Shown: positions 1-6,897 of the stretch, piece after piece
Numbering within the stretch: the first letter of the stretch is position 1
Layout: the number at the start of each line of letters is the position of its first letter
Origin: Bacillota bacterium
GTDB taxonomy: Bacteria; Bacillota; Clostridia; Christensenellales; CAG-138
Direction of reading: 5' to 3'
NCBI GenBank assembly: GCA_023396535.1
Contig: JAEWWD010000030.1
Span: 1 to 19,007, forward strand
DNA: 19,007 bases
Program-made: the position numbers and the translations under genes
The notes under the pieces: generated by a model
The model's database searches: none
Seen by the model: the letters and a program-made list of their open reading frames with translations, nothing else
What the model was told of the DNA's origin: nothing

Positions 1-33
1 CCATCATTGTTAATTGTTAATTGTTCATTACTT
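1..33. repeat. AACAAT-type short repeat array at the uvrB 3' end
   Basis: Read on the minus strand, the uvrB stop TAA is followed at once by TGAACAATTAACAATTAACAATG-like units (7-8 base period). The same motif family forms both ends of the palindromic element at 16401-16594. Only one arm is visible here because the window starts. It may be the near end of a second copy of that element. Confidence 0.6.
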
Positions 34-2049
34 TCTCGTTCTTCCCCGGGCCGGCTTGCGGCTGCCTATGGTACCGGGGGCGGGTTTCTGCGGTACGACC
101 GTCTCGCCCTGCAGGGCTTTCAGCTCATCGCGCAGCTTGGCGGCTACCTCAAATTCCAGCGCCTGCGCCGCCTCGCGCATCTGCTCGGTCAGTATCTCAA
201 TGCGCTTCGCACGATCCTCCGCCGAAAGAGCGGAATTGGTATCCTGTACGCGGGTGGATATCTCAAGCACGCTGTGCACGGCCTTCTGCACACTGCGCGG
301 CGTGATATTATGTTCCTGATTATACGCCTGCTGCTTGGCGCGGCGGCGGGCTGTTTCGTCCATTGCCCGTTGCATGGACGGGGTGATCACATCGGCATAG
401 AGTATCACACGGCCGTCGACGTTGCGCGCGGCGCGGCCTATAGTTTGTATCATGGAGGTGGTGGAGCGCAAGAACCCTTCCTTATCCGCATCCAGTATGC
501 ACACGAGGCCCACCTCGGGAAGATCCAGGCCCTCGCGCAGCAGGTTGATGCCCACCAGCACGTCAAACTCGCCCAGGCGCAGGTCGCGTATGATCTCCAT
601 GCGCTCGATGGTCTCGATGTCGCTGTGCATGTAGCGCACGCGTACGCCCATGCCGTCCAGGTATTCCGTCAGGTTTTCAGCCATGCGCTTGGTCAGCGTG
701 GTGATGAGCGTGCGGTAGCCCTTCTTTGCCGTCTCCCGTACCTCGCCCAGTATATCGTCCACCTGCCCTTTGACAGGACGTATGGTGACCTCCGGGTCAA
801 TGAGGCCGGTGGGGCGTATAATCTGCTCGGCCACCTGCGTGGATAGGCCCAGCTCATAGTCGGCGGGCGTGGCGGAAACGCAGACGACCTGATTGATGCG
901 CTTTTCAAATTCCTCGAATTGGAGGGGCCGGTTGTCATACGCCGACGGGATACGGAAGCCGTATTCCACCAGCGCGTCCTTGCGCGCGCGATCCCCGCGG
1001 TACATGCCGCGCACCTGCGGTAACGTGACATGGCTTTCATCCACGAACAGCAAAAAATCGTCCGGAAAATAATCCAGCAGCGTAAACGGCGGCTGGCCGG
1101 GCTTGCGCCCGTCGAAATAGCGGGAATAGTTTTCGATGCCGCTGCAATAGCCCAACTCCCGCATCATCTCCATATCGTAGAGCGTGCGCTGCTCCAGCCG
1201 CTGTGCCTCCACCAGCTTGTCCTGCGCCTTTAGATCCCGCACGCGGGCGTAGAGATCATCCTCTATCTGCTGCATGGCGGCGTTAAGCTTATCGCGGCTG
1301 GTGGCATAGTGCGAGGCAGGGAATATAGCGACATGCGCGCGGTCGAGCAGTATTTCGCCCGTGACCACATTGACCTCGCTGATGCGCTCGACCTCGTCGC
1401 CGAAAAATTCCACGCGCAGCGCCTTTTCCGACCAGTTCATGGGGAATATCTCGAGAACATCCCCCCGCGCGCGAAACGTGCCGCGAGCAAAATCGAAATC
1501 GTTGCGCTGGTACTGGATATCCACCAGCTTGCGCATGACGTCGTCCCGCTCGATACGCATGCCCCGCCGGAGCGATATGGAGAGCCGAAGATACTCTTCC
1601 GGATCGCCCAGCGCATAGATGCAGGAGACCGACGCCACGATGATGACGTCCCGCCGCTCGTTGAGCGCGCAGGTGGCGCTGTGGCGCAGCTTGTCTATTT
1701 CTTCGTTAACGGTGGAGACTTTTTCGATATAGGTGTCCGACGAGGCAATATAAGCCTCCGGCTGATAATAATCGTAATAGCTTACGAAATACTCCACCGC
1801 GCTGTCGGGAAAAAATTCTTTGAACTCCGAGCATAGCTGCGCCGCAAGCGTTTTGTTGTGCGCCAGCACGAGCGTGGGCCGTTGCACGCGCTCAATGACC
1901 TTCGCCATTGTGAAGGTTTTTCCGCTGCCCGTTACGCCCAGCAGCACCTGCAGCTTGTCCCCACGCTGTACGCCGCCGGCCAGCATATCGATGGCCTGCG
2001 GCTGGTCGCCCTGCGGCTCGAAAGGGGACACGACCTTGAATGCATTCAT
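28..2049 (-). CDS. uvrB: UvrABC excision nuclease subunit B
   Basis: This is UvrB, the DNA-damage verification helicase of nucleotide excision repair. It is loaded by UvrA and then recruits UvrC. At 673 residues it has the usual family length. Visible motifs are the Walker A GVTGSGKT (38-45), the DNA-wedging beta-hairpin YYDYYQPEAY (91-100), the Walker B-like DESH (337-340), helicase motif VI QTIGRAARN (535-543) and a C-terminal UVR domain (about 617-647) for UvrC/UvrA contact. A basic tail, rich in Lys, Arg and Pro, follows. GGAGG lies about 12 bases before the ATG, which is longer than usual. A TATTAT box sits just upstream, without a convincing -35. The TAA stop runs directly into an AACAATTA-type repeat (1-27). 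uvrA and uvrC, if nearby, lie outside the window. Confidence 0.98.
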   Translation of the reverse strand: MNAFKVVSPFEPQGDQPQAIDMLAGGVQRGDKLQVLLGVTGSGKTFTMAKVIERVQRPTLVLAHNKTLAAQLCSEFKEFFPDSAVEYFVSYYDYYQPEAYIASSDTYIEKVSTVNEEIDKLRHSATCALNERRDVIIVASVSCIYALGDPEEYLRLSISLRRGMRIERDDVMRKLVDIQYQRNDFDFARGTFRARGDVLEIFPMNWSEKALRVEFFGDEVERISEVNVVTGEILLDRAHVAIFPASHYATSRDKLNAAMQQIEDDLYARVRDLKAQDKLVEAQRLEQRTLYDMEMMRELGYCSGIENYSRYFDGRKPGQPPFTLLDYFPDDFLLFVDESHVTLPQVRGMYRGDRARKDALVEYGFRIPSAYDNRPLQFEEFEKRINQVVCVSATPADYELGLSTQVAEQIIRPTGLIDPEVTIRPVKGQVDDILGEVRETAKKGYRTLITTLTKRMAENLTEYLDGMGVRVRYMHSDIETIERMEIIRDLRLGEFDVLVGINLLREGLDLPEVGLVCILDADKEGFLRSTTSMIQTIGRAARNVDGRVILYADVITPSMQRAMDETARRRAKQQAYNQEHNITPRSVQKAVHSVLEISTRVQDTNSALSAEDRAKRIEILTEQMREAAQALEFEVAAKLRDELKALQGETVVPQKPAPGTIGSRKPARGRTRK

Positions 2050-2179
2050 GTAATATCTATACCTCCGGATAATACCGGTAAATCCAAATAGCTTGCGCCT
2101 GGCCCAAAATCAGATTTCAGAGGATTTCTACCCGTCATTCTTTAGTTTAGAACAGCCCGGGATTCAGGGGGCGCGGGGA

Positions 2180-2345
2180 GTCGGAGCAGCGCGCCGACTG
2201 TGTCGGATAAAGCGCTGCGAAAGACCAGTGAGCAAGGGAGCGCAAGGATACAGTGAACTGTGACGCAGCGCGACCATTGCAAACTGATGAGCCCTCCCGC
2301 TATTTAATAAAATAATTCTCCGTCGCCGCCAAGGGCGGCGATACC
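2180..2345. other. Hairpin-rich gene-free stretch, candidate dispersed repeat or structured RNA
   Basis: The roughly 350 bases between uvrB and the Dabb gene contain no ORF with a ribosome binding site. They do contain nested complementary blocks. CAGCGC (2187-2192) pairs with GCGCTG (2212-2217), enclosing CCGAC-TGT-GTCGG (2194-2206). Alternatively GCGCTGCG (2212-2219) pairs with CGCAGCGC (2264-2271), enclosing ACAGT-GA-ACTGT (2250-2261). These two pairings exclude each other. A separate perfect 8-bp hairpin, TCGCCGCC-AAG-GGCGGCGA, lies at 2323-2341. On the minus strand that hairpin is followed by a T-rich stretch and could terminate the Dabb transcript. I recognise no named RNA family. Strand and function are unknown. 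Confidence 0.4.
2323..2341 (-). terminator. Possible terminator downstream of the Dabb gene
   Basis: A perfect 8-bp GC stem with a 3-base loop lies 60 bases past the stop of the Dabb gene. On the minus strand the T-rich tail starts several bases after the stem instead of directly, so termination is plausible but not strong. Confidence 0.4.
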
Positions 2346-2400
2346 CTTTTCCCCCGCAAGCATCGCCGTCCGTGACGCGGGCTCGCAAAACAGGCCTTTG

Positions 2401-2682
2401 TTAGAAAGTGTAATCGACGGATACCGTAGCCGTGCGCCGCGCCTTTATGAACGCGCGCACCGCCTCGTGCGCGGGATGGTGATCGTACGCATGCAGCCCT
2501 TCCATATCGTCAAACGTGGCTATGAGCACGAGATCGAACGCGCGTTCGGACTCCAGCTCGTTGACGCCCACCTCCATATCGCGCAGCGTGGGCACCTGCC
2601 CCACCAGCGCGCGAAGCTGGCGCGCGGCCTCCCCCGCATCCGTTTTATCCGCAAACTTCTGACAAACGACGTGCCTGACCAT
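2401..2682 (-). CDS. Dabb domain (stress-responsive alpha/beta barrel) protein
   Basis: This 93-residue protein matches the Dabb/stress-responsive A/B barrel family (PF07876-type). It begins MVRHVVCQKF with the typical N-terminal strand and His4. It carries the family-like segment GLHAYDHHPAH (62-72) and ends with a beta strand, VSVDYTF. Family members are small dimeric ferredoxin-like barrels. Some are enzymes (olivetolic acid cyclase type), but most bacterial ones have no known substrate. I chose the ATG at 2682 because AGGAGG lies 8 bases upstream; the longer reading frame has no such signal. The gene stands alone with its own promoter (2719-2747). Confidence 0.88.
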   Translation of the reverse strand: MVRHVVCQKFADKTDAGEAARQLRALVGQVPTLRDMEVGVNELESERAFDLVLIATFDDMEGLHAYDHHPAHEAVRAFIKARRTATVSVDYTF

Positions 2683-2718
2683 AGTAAACTCCTCCTGCAT
2701 TTTTGATCCTACCCGACT

Positions 2719-2747
2719 ATTGTACCAGAAAGCATATAAAAGGAAAA
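2719..2747 (-). promoter_or_regulatory. Promoter of the Dabb gene (extended -10)
   Basis: On the minus strand TACAAT (2719-2724) is preceded by TGG, giving an extended -10 (TGnTACAAT). The -35 at 17-base spacing (TTTTCC, 2742-2747) is poor, as is common with extended -10 promoters. The predicted start lies about 30 bases before the AGGAGG of the gene. Confidence 0.55.
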
Positions 2748-2862
2748 CCACCCGTATGCGAATATTTGTTTTTATTTCATGATTACGGCGCCGGTTACCG
2801 TTCGATGTTTCCAGCCCTTCCAGCAAGCCCCGGTTGTGATTCGTCCCAATGCCATGGTAAGG

Positions 2863-2872
2863 TATATATAGT
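2863..2872 (+). promoter_or_regulatory. Possible -10 region for the 57-residue peptide
   Basis: TATATATAGT contains TATATA and TATAGT, each one mismatch from TATAAT, about 20 bases before the start codon. No good -35 is visible: TTCGTC (2840-2845) is at 17-base spacing but matches only partly. The leader would be very short. Confidence 0.3.
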
Positions 2873-2890
2873 TTGTAACGGGAGGAACGC

Positions 2891-3064
2891 ATGAAGGCTG
2901 CATTCATATTCTGCGCGGGAATCATTCCCATCGTGCCGCTCATTGGCGCGGATATTTTCCGGCGCCGCAAGGACCACGTTCGCAGAAACGTTTGCATCGG
3001 ATTGTTCTTGCTGCAACTGATATTGAGCATATGCTATGTGCTCGCCTGGCTCAGGACGCACTGA
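2891..3064 (+). CDS. 57-residue hypothetical membrane peptide with two predicted helices
   Basis: ATG at 2891 follows GGGAGG at a 5-base spacing, and the frame runs 57 codons to TGA. The product has a hydrophobic helix at about residues 3-21 (rich in Ile, Pro, Ala), a strongly basic loop (about 23-33: FRRRKDHVRR) and a second hydrophobic helix at about 36-53 (rich in Leu and Ile). This gives a helical hairpin with the positive loop presumably in the cytoplasm. The terminator at 3150-3174 fits a monocistronic transcript. The RBS, topology and terminator argue for a real gene. I recognise no family. Small two-helix proteins of this shape include toxins, membrane-enzyme regulators and generic PLDc_N-like peptides; none can be chosen from sequence. 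Confidence 0.6.
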   Translation: MKAAFIFCAGIIPIVPLIGADIFRRRKDHVRRNVCIGLFLLQLILSICYVLAWLRTH

Positions 3065-3111
3065 ACAAAACGCGTTTATTCCTTACACACGGTTTGCTGT
3101 CGCTCGTTTAG

Positions 3112-3138
3112 GAGGGCTCACAGAAAGTGGCCCTCCCC
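3112..3138 (+). other. Hairpin before the 3150 terminator
   Basis: GGAGGGC pairs with GCCCTCC across a 12-base loop in the 3' untranslated region of the small membrane peptide, just before the intrinsic terminator. It may protect the 3' end or be part of a short RNA. No function is assigned. Confidence 0.35.
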
Positions 3139-3149
3139 CCGCTGACTTG

Positions 3150-3174
3150 CCCCCGACTCTGTCGGGGGTTTTTT
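3150..3174 (+). terminator. Intrinsic terminator after the 57-residue peptide gene
   Basis: CCCCCGAC-TCT-GTCGGGGG is a perfect 8-bp stem followed by six T residues. This is a textbook plus-strand terminator, 85 bases after the TGA of the small membrane peptide. Confidence 0.9.
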
Positions 3175-3185
3175 ATGCCAGAAAG

Positions 3186-3258
3186 GAATGGCGATCATCC
3201 ATTCTGCCCTCTCCGTGCGCCCTGTTGGAAGCCGGTAAAGCATATTGAATGGATGATC
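3186..3258. repeat. Long-range inverted repeat upstream of the permease promoter
   Basis: GATCATCCATTC (3193-3204) is the exact reverse complement of GAATGGATGATC (3247-3258), a 12-bp repeat with a 42-base spacer. A third block, GAATGG at 3186-3191, can instead pair with CCATTC at 3199-3204. It lies between the 3174 terminator and the -35 at 3284, so it is not part of the permease leader. It may be a paired operator or a remnant of a small element. Confidence 0.45.
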
Positions 3259-3283
3259 ATTATATATTCAATACCAAAACGGA

Positions 3284-3312
3284 TTGACAAACGCGCCTGC
3301 GGAGATTATAAC
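3284..3312 (+). promoter_or_regulatory. Strong sigma-A-type promoter for the APC permease
   Basis: A perfect TTGACA (3284-3289) and TATAAC (3307-3312) are separated by 17 bases. The expected start near 3319 gives a leader of about 90 bases before the permease ATG. I see no recognised riboswitch in the leader. Confidence 0.85.
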
Positions 3313-3410
3313 TTTAGCGGGGCATTGTTAAATTAATGTCCTGTAAGTCATTACGCGCAACGGCAACGGTGCCAAGGCGCAACACATCAGAATAGGGGGA
3401 GACTATCTGC

Positions 3411-4766
3411 ATGGACTCGGAACTGAAAAAACGGTACGGACTTCTGACCGCAATCGCCATGGTGGTGGGTATCGTCATAGGCAGCGGCGTATTCTTCAAG
3501 GCTGAGAAGATACTTGTCGCGACCGGCGGCAACCTGCCTCTGGGGATACTGAGCTGGATCATCGGCGGCCTGATCATGATCGTATGCGCCTATACGTTTT
3601 CCATCATGGCCACCAAATACGAATACGTCAACGGCATCGTGGACTACGCCGACGTCACCATGGGCAGCAAGTACGGCTACTACGTGGGCTGGTTCATGGC
3701 TACGATTTACTACCCCACGCTGACCTCCGTGCTGGCCTGGGTATCCGCGCGCTATGCCTGCGTGCTGCTTGGCTTTGACATCGTCGGTCCGCAGTGCATG
3801 ACCATCGCCTGCTTTTTCCTCATCGGAAGCTATGCGCTCAACGCGCTTTCCCCGATACTGGCGGGCAAATTTCAGGTATCCGCCACAATCATCAAGCTGG
3901 TGCCGCTGCTGCTGATGGCGGTTGTAGGCACCATCGTAGGTCTTACCTCCGGCATGACGGCCGAGAACTTCTCCACCGTCGTCGATACAAGCGTGAATCC
4001 CTCCACGGCGCTGTTCACGGCCGTGGTGGCTACAGCTTTCGCGTACGAGGGCTGGATTATCGCGACCAGCATCAACGCGGAACTCAAGGACGCCAAGCGC
4101 AACCTGCCCAAAGCGCTGGTGCTGGGCACGCTCATCGTGATGTGCGTGTATATTCTCTACTACATCGGCCTGGCGGGCGGCATTACCAACGCCGAAATGA
4201 TGCAAGGCGGCCAGCAGGGCGCAAAAACGGCGTTCGAACGCATATTCTCGCAGGCGGGCGGCACGCTGCTGTTCGTATTCGTCGTCATCTCCTGCCTCGG
4301 AACGCTCAACGGCCTCATGCTGGGCTGTACGCGCGGCCTGTACTCCCTCGCCGTGCGCGGCCTCGGCCCCAAGCCCGAGCTGTTCAAGCAGGTGGACAAG
4401 TCCACCAATATGCCCGCCAATTCCTCGATATTCGGCTTGCTGCTGTGCGGCTTCTGGCTGCTGTATTTCTATGGCGCAAATCTGACGGAGCCCCTCTGGT
4501 TCGGCCCGCTAAGTTTTGACTCGTCGGAGCTTCCCATCGTCACCATTTACGCCGCGTACATCCCCATATTCATCATGTTCATGGTGAAGGAAAAGAGTCT
4601 TTCCGGCGTCAAGCGTTTCCTCATGCCCGCGCTTTCCATCTGCGGCTCGCTGTTCATGGTGATCGCGGCCATATTCGCCCACAAAATGGCTGTCGTATGG
4701 TATCTCGTGTTGTTCATCGCCGTTATGATCGTAGGCGCGTTCTTTTCCAAACCGAAGAAGGCGTAA
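3411..4766 (+). CDS. APC-family amino acid permease
   Basis: This 451-residue polytopic membrane protein belongs to the amino acid-polyamine-organocation superfamily. Its N-terminal helix 1 carries the unwound substrate/ion-binding signature GSGVFFK (24-30) after a hydrophobic run. Further hydrophobic segments follow along the whole chain, consistent with 12 helices, and the chain ends in a basic cytoplasmic tail (FSKPKKA). The length and the GSGVFF motif resemble the LAT/SteT-type exchanger branch, but the substrate (which amino acid) cannot be read. AGGGGGA precedes the ATG by about 10 bases. The gene is monocistronic, framed by a strong promoter and a bidirectional terminator, and has no binding protein or ATPase gene beside it. 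Confidence 0.9.
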   Translation: MDSELKKRYGLLTAIAMVVGIVIGSGVFFKAEKILVATGGNLPLGILSWIIGGLIMIVCAYTFSIMATKYEYVNGIVDYADVTMGSKYGYYVGWFMATIYYPTLTSVLAWVSARYACVLLGFDIVGPQCMTIACFFLIGSYALNALSPILAGKFQVSATIIKLVPLLLMAVVGTIVGLTSGMTAENFSTVVDTSVNPSTALFTAVVATAFAYEGWIIATSINAELKDAKRNLPKALVLGTLIVMCVYILYYIGLAGGITNAEMMQGGQQGAKTAFERIFSQAGGTLLFVFVVISCLGTLNGLMLGCTRGLYSLAVRGLGPKPELFKQVDKSTNMPANSSIFGLLLCGFWLLYFYGANLTEPLWFGPLSFDSSELPIVTIYAAYIPIFIMFMVKEKSLSGVKRFLMPALSICGSLFMVIAAIFAHKMAVVWYLVLFIAVMIVGAFFSKPKKA

Positions 4767-4795
4767 CCCGGCATAACATTCAAGAGAATGAAAGA

Positions 4796-4831
4796 AAACG
4801 AGCCTAGGCCGTTAGGTCAAGGCTCGTTTTT
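4796..4831. terminator. Bidirectional terminator between convergent genes
   Basis: ACGAGCC pairs with GGCTCGT. A T run follows on the plus strand and an A run precedes, giving TTTTC on the minus strand. It sits between the permease (plus) and the molybdopterin-domain lipoprotein gene (minus) and can serve both. Confidence 0.85.
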
Positions 4832-4886
4832 ATGTTGCTGTAGCTGTACAAAAGACTCAGGCAGAGAGCAGAAACCAGGAAACAGC

Positions 4887-5570
4887 TCATCTTGACGGCT
4901 CGTTCAGATTGCCTTCATTGCTGTAGCCGTTGCGTTCCCAATATCCCTGATAGCCGGCATCGTCGGATAGTTCTATGCGGTTGACCCAGCGGGCCCATTT
5001 ATACCCCCACTTATCCTCCGCAACGAATATAAAGGGGTACCCCATCTCCGGCGGCAGGGTGATGCCGTTAGCATCATAGGCCAGCATAAGGTCGTTGTCC
5101 AGTATTTCCTGCAGCGGCAGCGACGTGGTATAGCCATCCACAGCATGGAATATCACCGTATTGGCCTCCTGCTGTACGCCCGCAGCGTCCAGCAGCGTCT
5201 TCATCGCGACGCCTTTCCATAGGATTGTGGCGTCCCAGCCTTCCACACAATAGATCGTGATCAGCCGCTGCTCGCCGGACAAAGCCTTCACCTGGTCATA
5301 GGCATAAGCCGCAGGGGTGTCCACCAGACCATCCACTGTCAACTGATATGTCGAAATGTCCACCTGCTGGATGCCCTTGATCGAGTTGTCGCGGGGGCCC
5401 ACGGCCGGGTCAAGCTTTGTGCCTTCATATTCGCGCAGCTCCCCTTCGCGGTACCGCTGCATGGTAGCCGCGGACACAGCGTCCGGCTTGCCTTCGCCTG
5501 TCCGCGGCGGGGCGGTGCAGGCAACAAGCAGAAATATACAGGACAACAGCAAGGCGAGCAGTTTTTTCAT
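4887..5570 (-). CDS. Lipoprotein with sulfite oxidase-type molybdopterin-binding domain
   Basis: This 227-residue protein starts with a lipoprotein signal (MKKLLALLLSCIFLLVAC), lipobox LVAC with Cys18 as the predicted lipidated residue. The remainder matches the oxidoreductase molybdopterin-binding domain (PF00174-type). Cys108 in YCVEGWD is placed like the molybdenum-ligating cysteine of sulfite oxidase and MsrP/YedY. The aromatic- and Trp-rich C-terminal part (DKWGYKWARWV, 186-196) is also typical. It lacks the dimerisation domain of eukaryotic sulfite oxidase and is shorter than YedY. I expect an extracytoplasmic, membrane-anchored oxidoreductase; the substrate is unknown. No molybdenum cofactor synthesis or electron-transfer gene lies in the window. 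AGGAGG is 7 bases before the ATG. Confidence 0.87.
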   Translation of the reverse strand: MKKLLALLLSCIFLLVACTAPPRTGEGKPDAVSAATMQRYREGELREYEGTKLDPAVGPRDNSIKGIQQVDISTYQLTVDGLVDTPAAYAYDQVKALSGEQRLITIYCVEGWDATILWKGVAMKTLLDAAGVQQEANTVIFHAVDGYTTSLPLQEILDNDLMLAYDANGITLPPEMGYPFIFVAEDKWGYKWARWVNRIELSDDAGYQGYWERNGYSNEGNLNEPSR

Positions 5571-5690
5571 GGATACGCCTCCTTCACGCTGAATGCTTTA
5601 CGTATAATATAAACCGATTTTTTCGAATGTAGTAGTTGGCTGAAGCAGATAAACCCTGCTTGTATGAATGGATATCCGTAATACGCAACT

Positions 5691-5720
5691 GGGGCTGCCT
5701 CTTTCTGTTGAGACAGCCCC
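5691..5720 (-). terminator. Probable terminator after the aldo/keto reductase
   Basis: GGGGCTG pairs with CAGCCCC, and the stem continues with CTC/GAG after one mismatch. It lies 18 bases past the aldo/keto reductase stop. There is no good T run on the minus strand, so efficiency is uncertain. It could also be a transcript-end stabiliser. Confidence 0.45.
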
Positions 5721-5737
5721 ATCGTGTCATATACCCG

Positions 5738-6706
5738 CTATTTAATATAGCCGTACCGATTGCCGGATAGCAGACGCCACATCTGGTCGCAGGCTGCTAG
5801 CGTATCCTTCGTCATCGGAGTCCCTTCCAGTGATGCGATGTTTTGCGCAATCTGCTCCAGCCGGCTCACGCCGCTGATGACACTGGTAATACCGGGCTGC
5901 GTCGCGCACCACTTCATGGCAAGCTCCAGTATGCTCATGTCGCTTTCCGAAGCGATTGAAGAGAAATCCTCAAGAGCCTCAAAGTTCTCATCCGACCAAT
6001 ACCGCTTATAGTATTTTTGATTAAAGGCAAACCGGGTATTCTCCGAAGGCTTGCCCGGCTTATGCTTGCCTGCCAGAAGCCCGCCCGCGATGGGATTATA
6101 CGCGGCAATGCCGATTTTATGCGCCTTACTGAACGGAACAAGTTCCGCCTCGATTCCCCTCGTGAGCAGGTTGTACACATTCTGCGTAATGACTGGCGCT
6201 ATATAATTCCGCCTTTCACAAACGCGCAGAATATCGGCAATCTGCCACGCGGCAAAATTGCTGACGCCCACATACAGGATTTTGCCCGCCTTGACCAGCC
6301 CTGTCATCGTCTCCAGCGATTCCTCGATATCCGTCTGGTAATCGGGTTTGTGCATATAATAGATATCGATATAATCCGTATCCAGCCGTTTCAGACTCGC
6401 ATCGACAGCTGAAAGAATGTTTCGCCTGCTCAGCCCGATATCGTTCAGGCCGGTACCCATCTGTCCGCAGACCTTGGTGGCAAGTATCGTTTCCCGGCGA
6501 CAGCCTTTGAGCCATTTGCCAACGATGCGCTCGCTTTCTCCCTGGTTATATACATTGGCGGTATCAAAAAAATTGACGCCGTGCTCGAAAGCATATTCCA
6601 TGATTGCAAGGCTCTCGGCCTCATCGGTTTGACCTCCGAACATCATGGTTCCAAGGCATAACTGCGATATCTTGAGGTTTGTACCGGGAAGAATAGTGTA
6701 CTGCAT
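5738..6706 (-). CDS. Aldo/keto reductase
   Basis: This 322-residue NADPH-dependent aldo/keto reductase has a (beta/alpha)8 barrel. The catalytic tetrad is visible as Asp48 (FFDTANVY), Tyr53, Lys78 (ATKVCG) and His119 (YYMHKPD). The N-terminal LGTMMFGGQTDE and the GVSNFAAWQ segment (147-155) are typical of the subfamily that includes YajO/YakC/PdxI-like sugar and carbonyl reductases. The physiological substrate is not predictable. AAAGGAGA precedes the ATG. It has its own near-consensus promoter and a LacI/GalR-type operator just downstream of the -10, which suggests induction by a carbohydrate-like effector. The regulator gene is not in the window. Confidence 0.93.
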   Translation of the reverse strand: MQYTILPGTNLKISQLCLGTMMFGGQTDEAESLAIMEYAFEHGVNFFDTANVYNQGESERIVGKWLKGCRRETILATKVCGQMGTGLNDIGLSRRNILSAVDASLKRLDTDYIDIYYMHKPDYQTDIEESLETMTGLVKAGKILYVGVSNFAAWQIADILRVCERRNYIAPVITQNVYNLLTRGIEAELVPFSKAHKIGIAAYNPIAGGLLAGKHKPGKPSENTRFAFNQKYYKRYWSDENFEALEDFSSIASESDMSILELAMKWCATQPGITSVISGVSRLEQIAQNIASLEGTPMTKDTLAACDQMWRLLSGNRYGYIK

Positions 6707-6737
6707 ACAGTGTCTCCTTTCATTGGATTAAAAATGT

Positions 6738-6751
6738 CGCAAACGTTTACG
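6738..6751 (-). promoter_or_regulatory. LacI/GalR-type operator at the aldo/keto reductase promoter
   Basis: CGTAAACGTTTGCG (minus strand) is palindromic except for its third and twelfth bases, with the central AAACGTTT typical of LacI/GalR-family sites. It lies about 8-21 bases after the predicted transcription start, a position suited to repression. Which regulator binds is unknown. Confidence 0.6.
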
Positions 6752-6764
6752 TAATGTTGTTTAT

Positions 6765-6794
6765 ATCATAAAAGCAACTCCAGAAGATAGTCAA
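6765..6794 (-). promoter_or_regulatory. Promoter of the aldo/keto reductase
   Basis: On the minus strand TTGACT (6789-6794) and TATGAT (6765-6770) are separated by 18 bases. Each hexamer is one base off consensus. The start would fall near 6758, leaving a leader of about 50 bases that contains the operator. Confidence 0.75.
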
Positions 6795-6815
6795 TACATA
6801 CTTCGTTTTTACTGA

Positions 6816-6844
6816 AGCGGAGCGCCCGAATTGGACGCTCCGCT
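6816..6844 (-). terminator. Hairpin after the DUF6506-like gene
   Basis: AGCGGAGCGCCC and GGACGCTCCGCT form a 12-pair stem (one G-U) with the 5-base loop GAATT. It lies 53 bases beyond the DUF6506-like stop and just upstream of the aldo/keto reductase -35. No clean T run follows on the minus strand, so this is a likely but imperfect terminator that insulates the next promoter. Confidence 0.5.
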
Positions 6845-6897
6845 GTTGTTTCAGATATGATTTCAAAGCGTCTCGCTCGCTTTGCGCTTTATTATAC

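Noticed and set aside
7..846. 279-residue plus-strand ORF opposite uvrB
   Set aside because: It is the antisense shadow of uvrB, with His/Arg/Ala/Leu-rich translation typical of the reverse frame of a GC-rich gene.
2164..2388. 74-residue minus-strand ORF between uvrB and the Dabb gene
   Set aside because: It starts at TTG without a ribosome binding site, has Arg-rich low-quality sequence and covers the hairpin-rich region.
2703..2894. 63-residue plus-strand ORF before the small membrane peptide
   Set aside because: No ribosome binding site, no recognisable composition, and it overlaps the Dabb promoter region.
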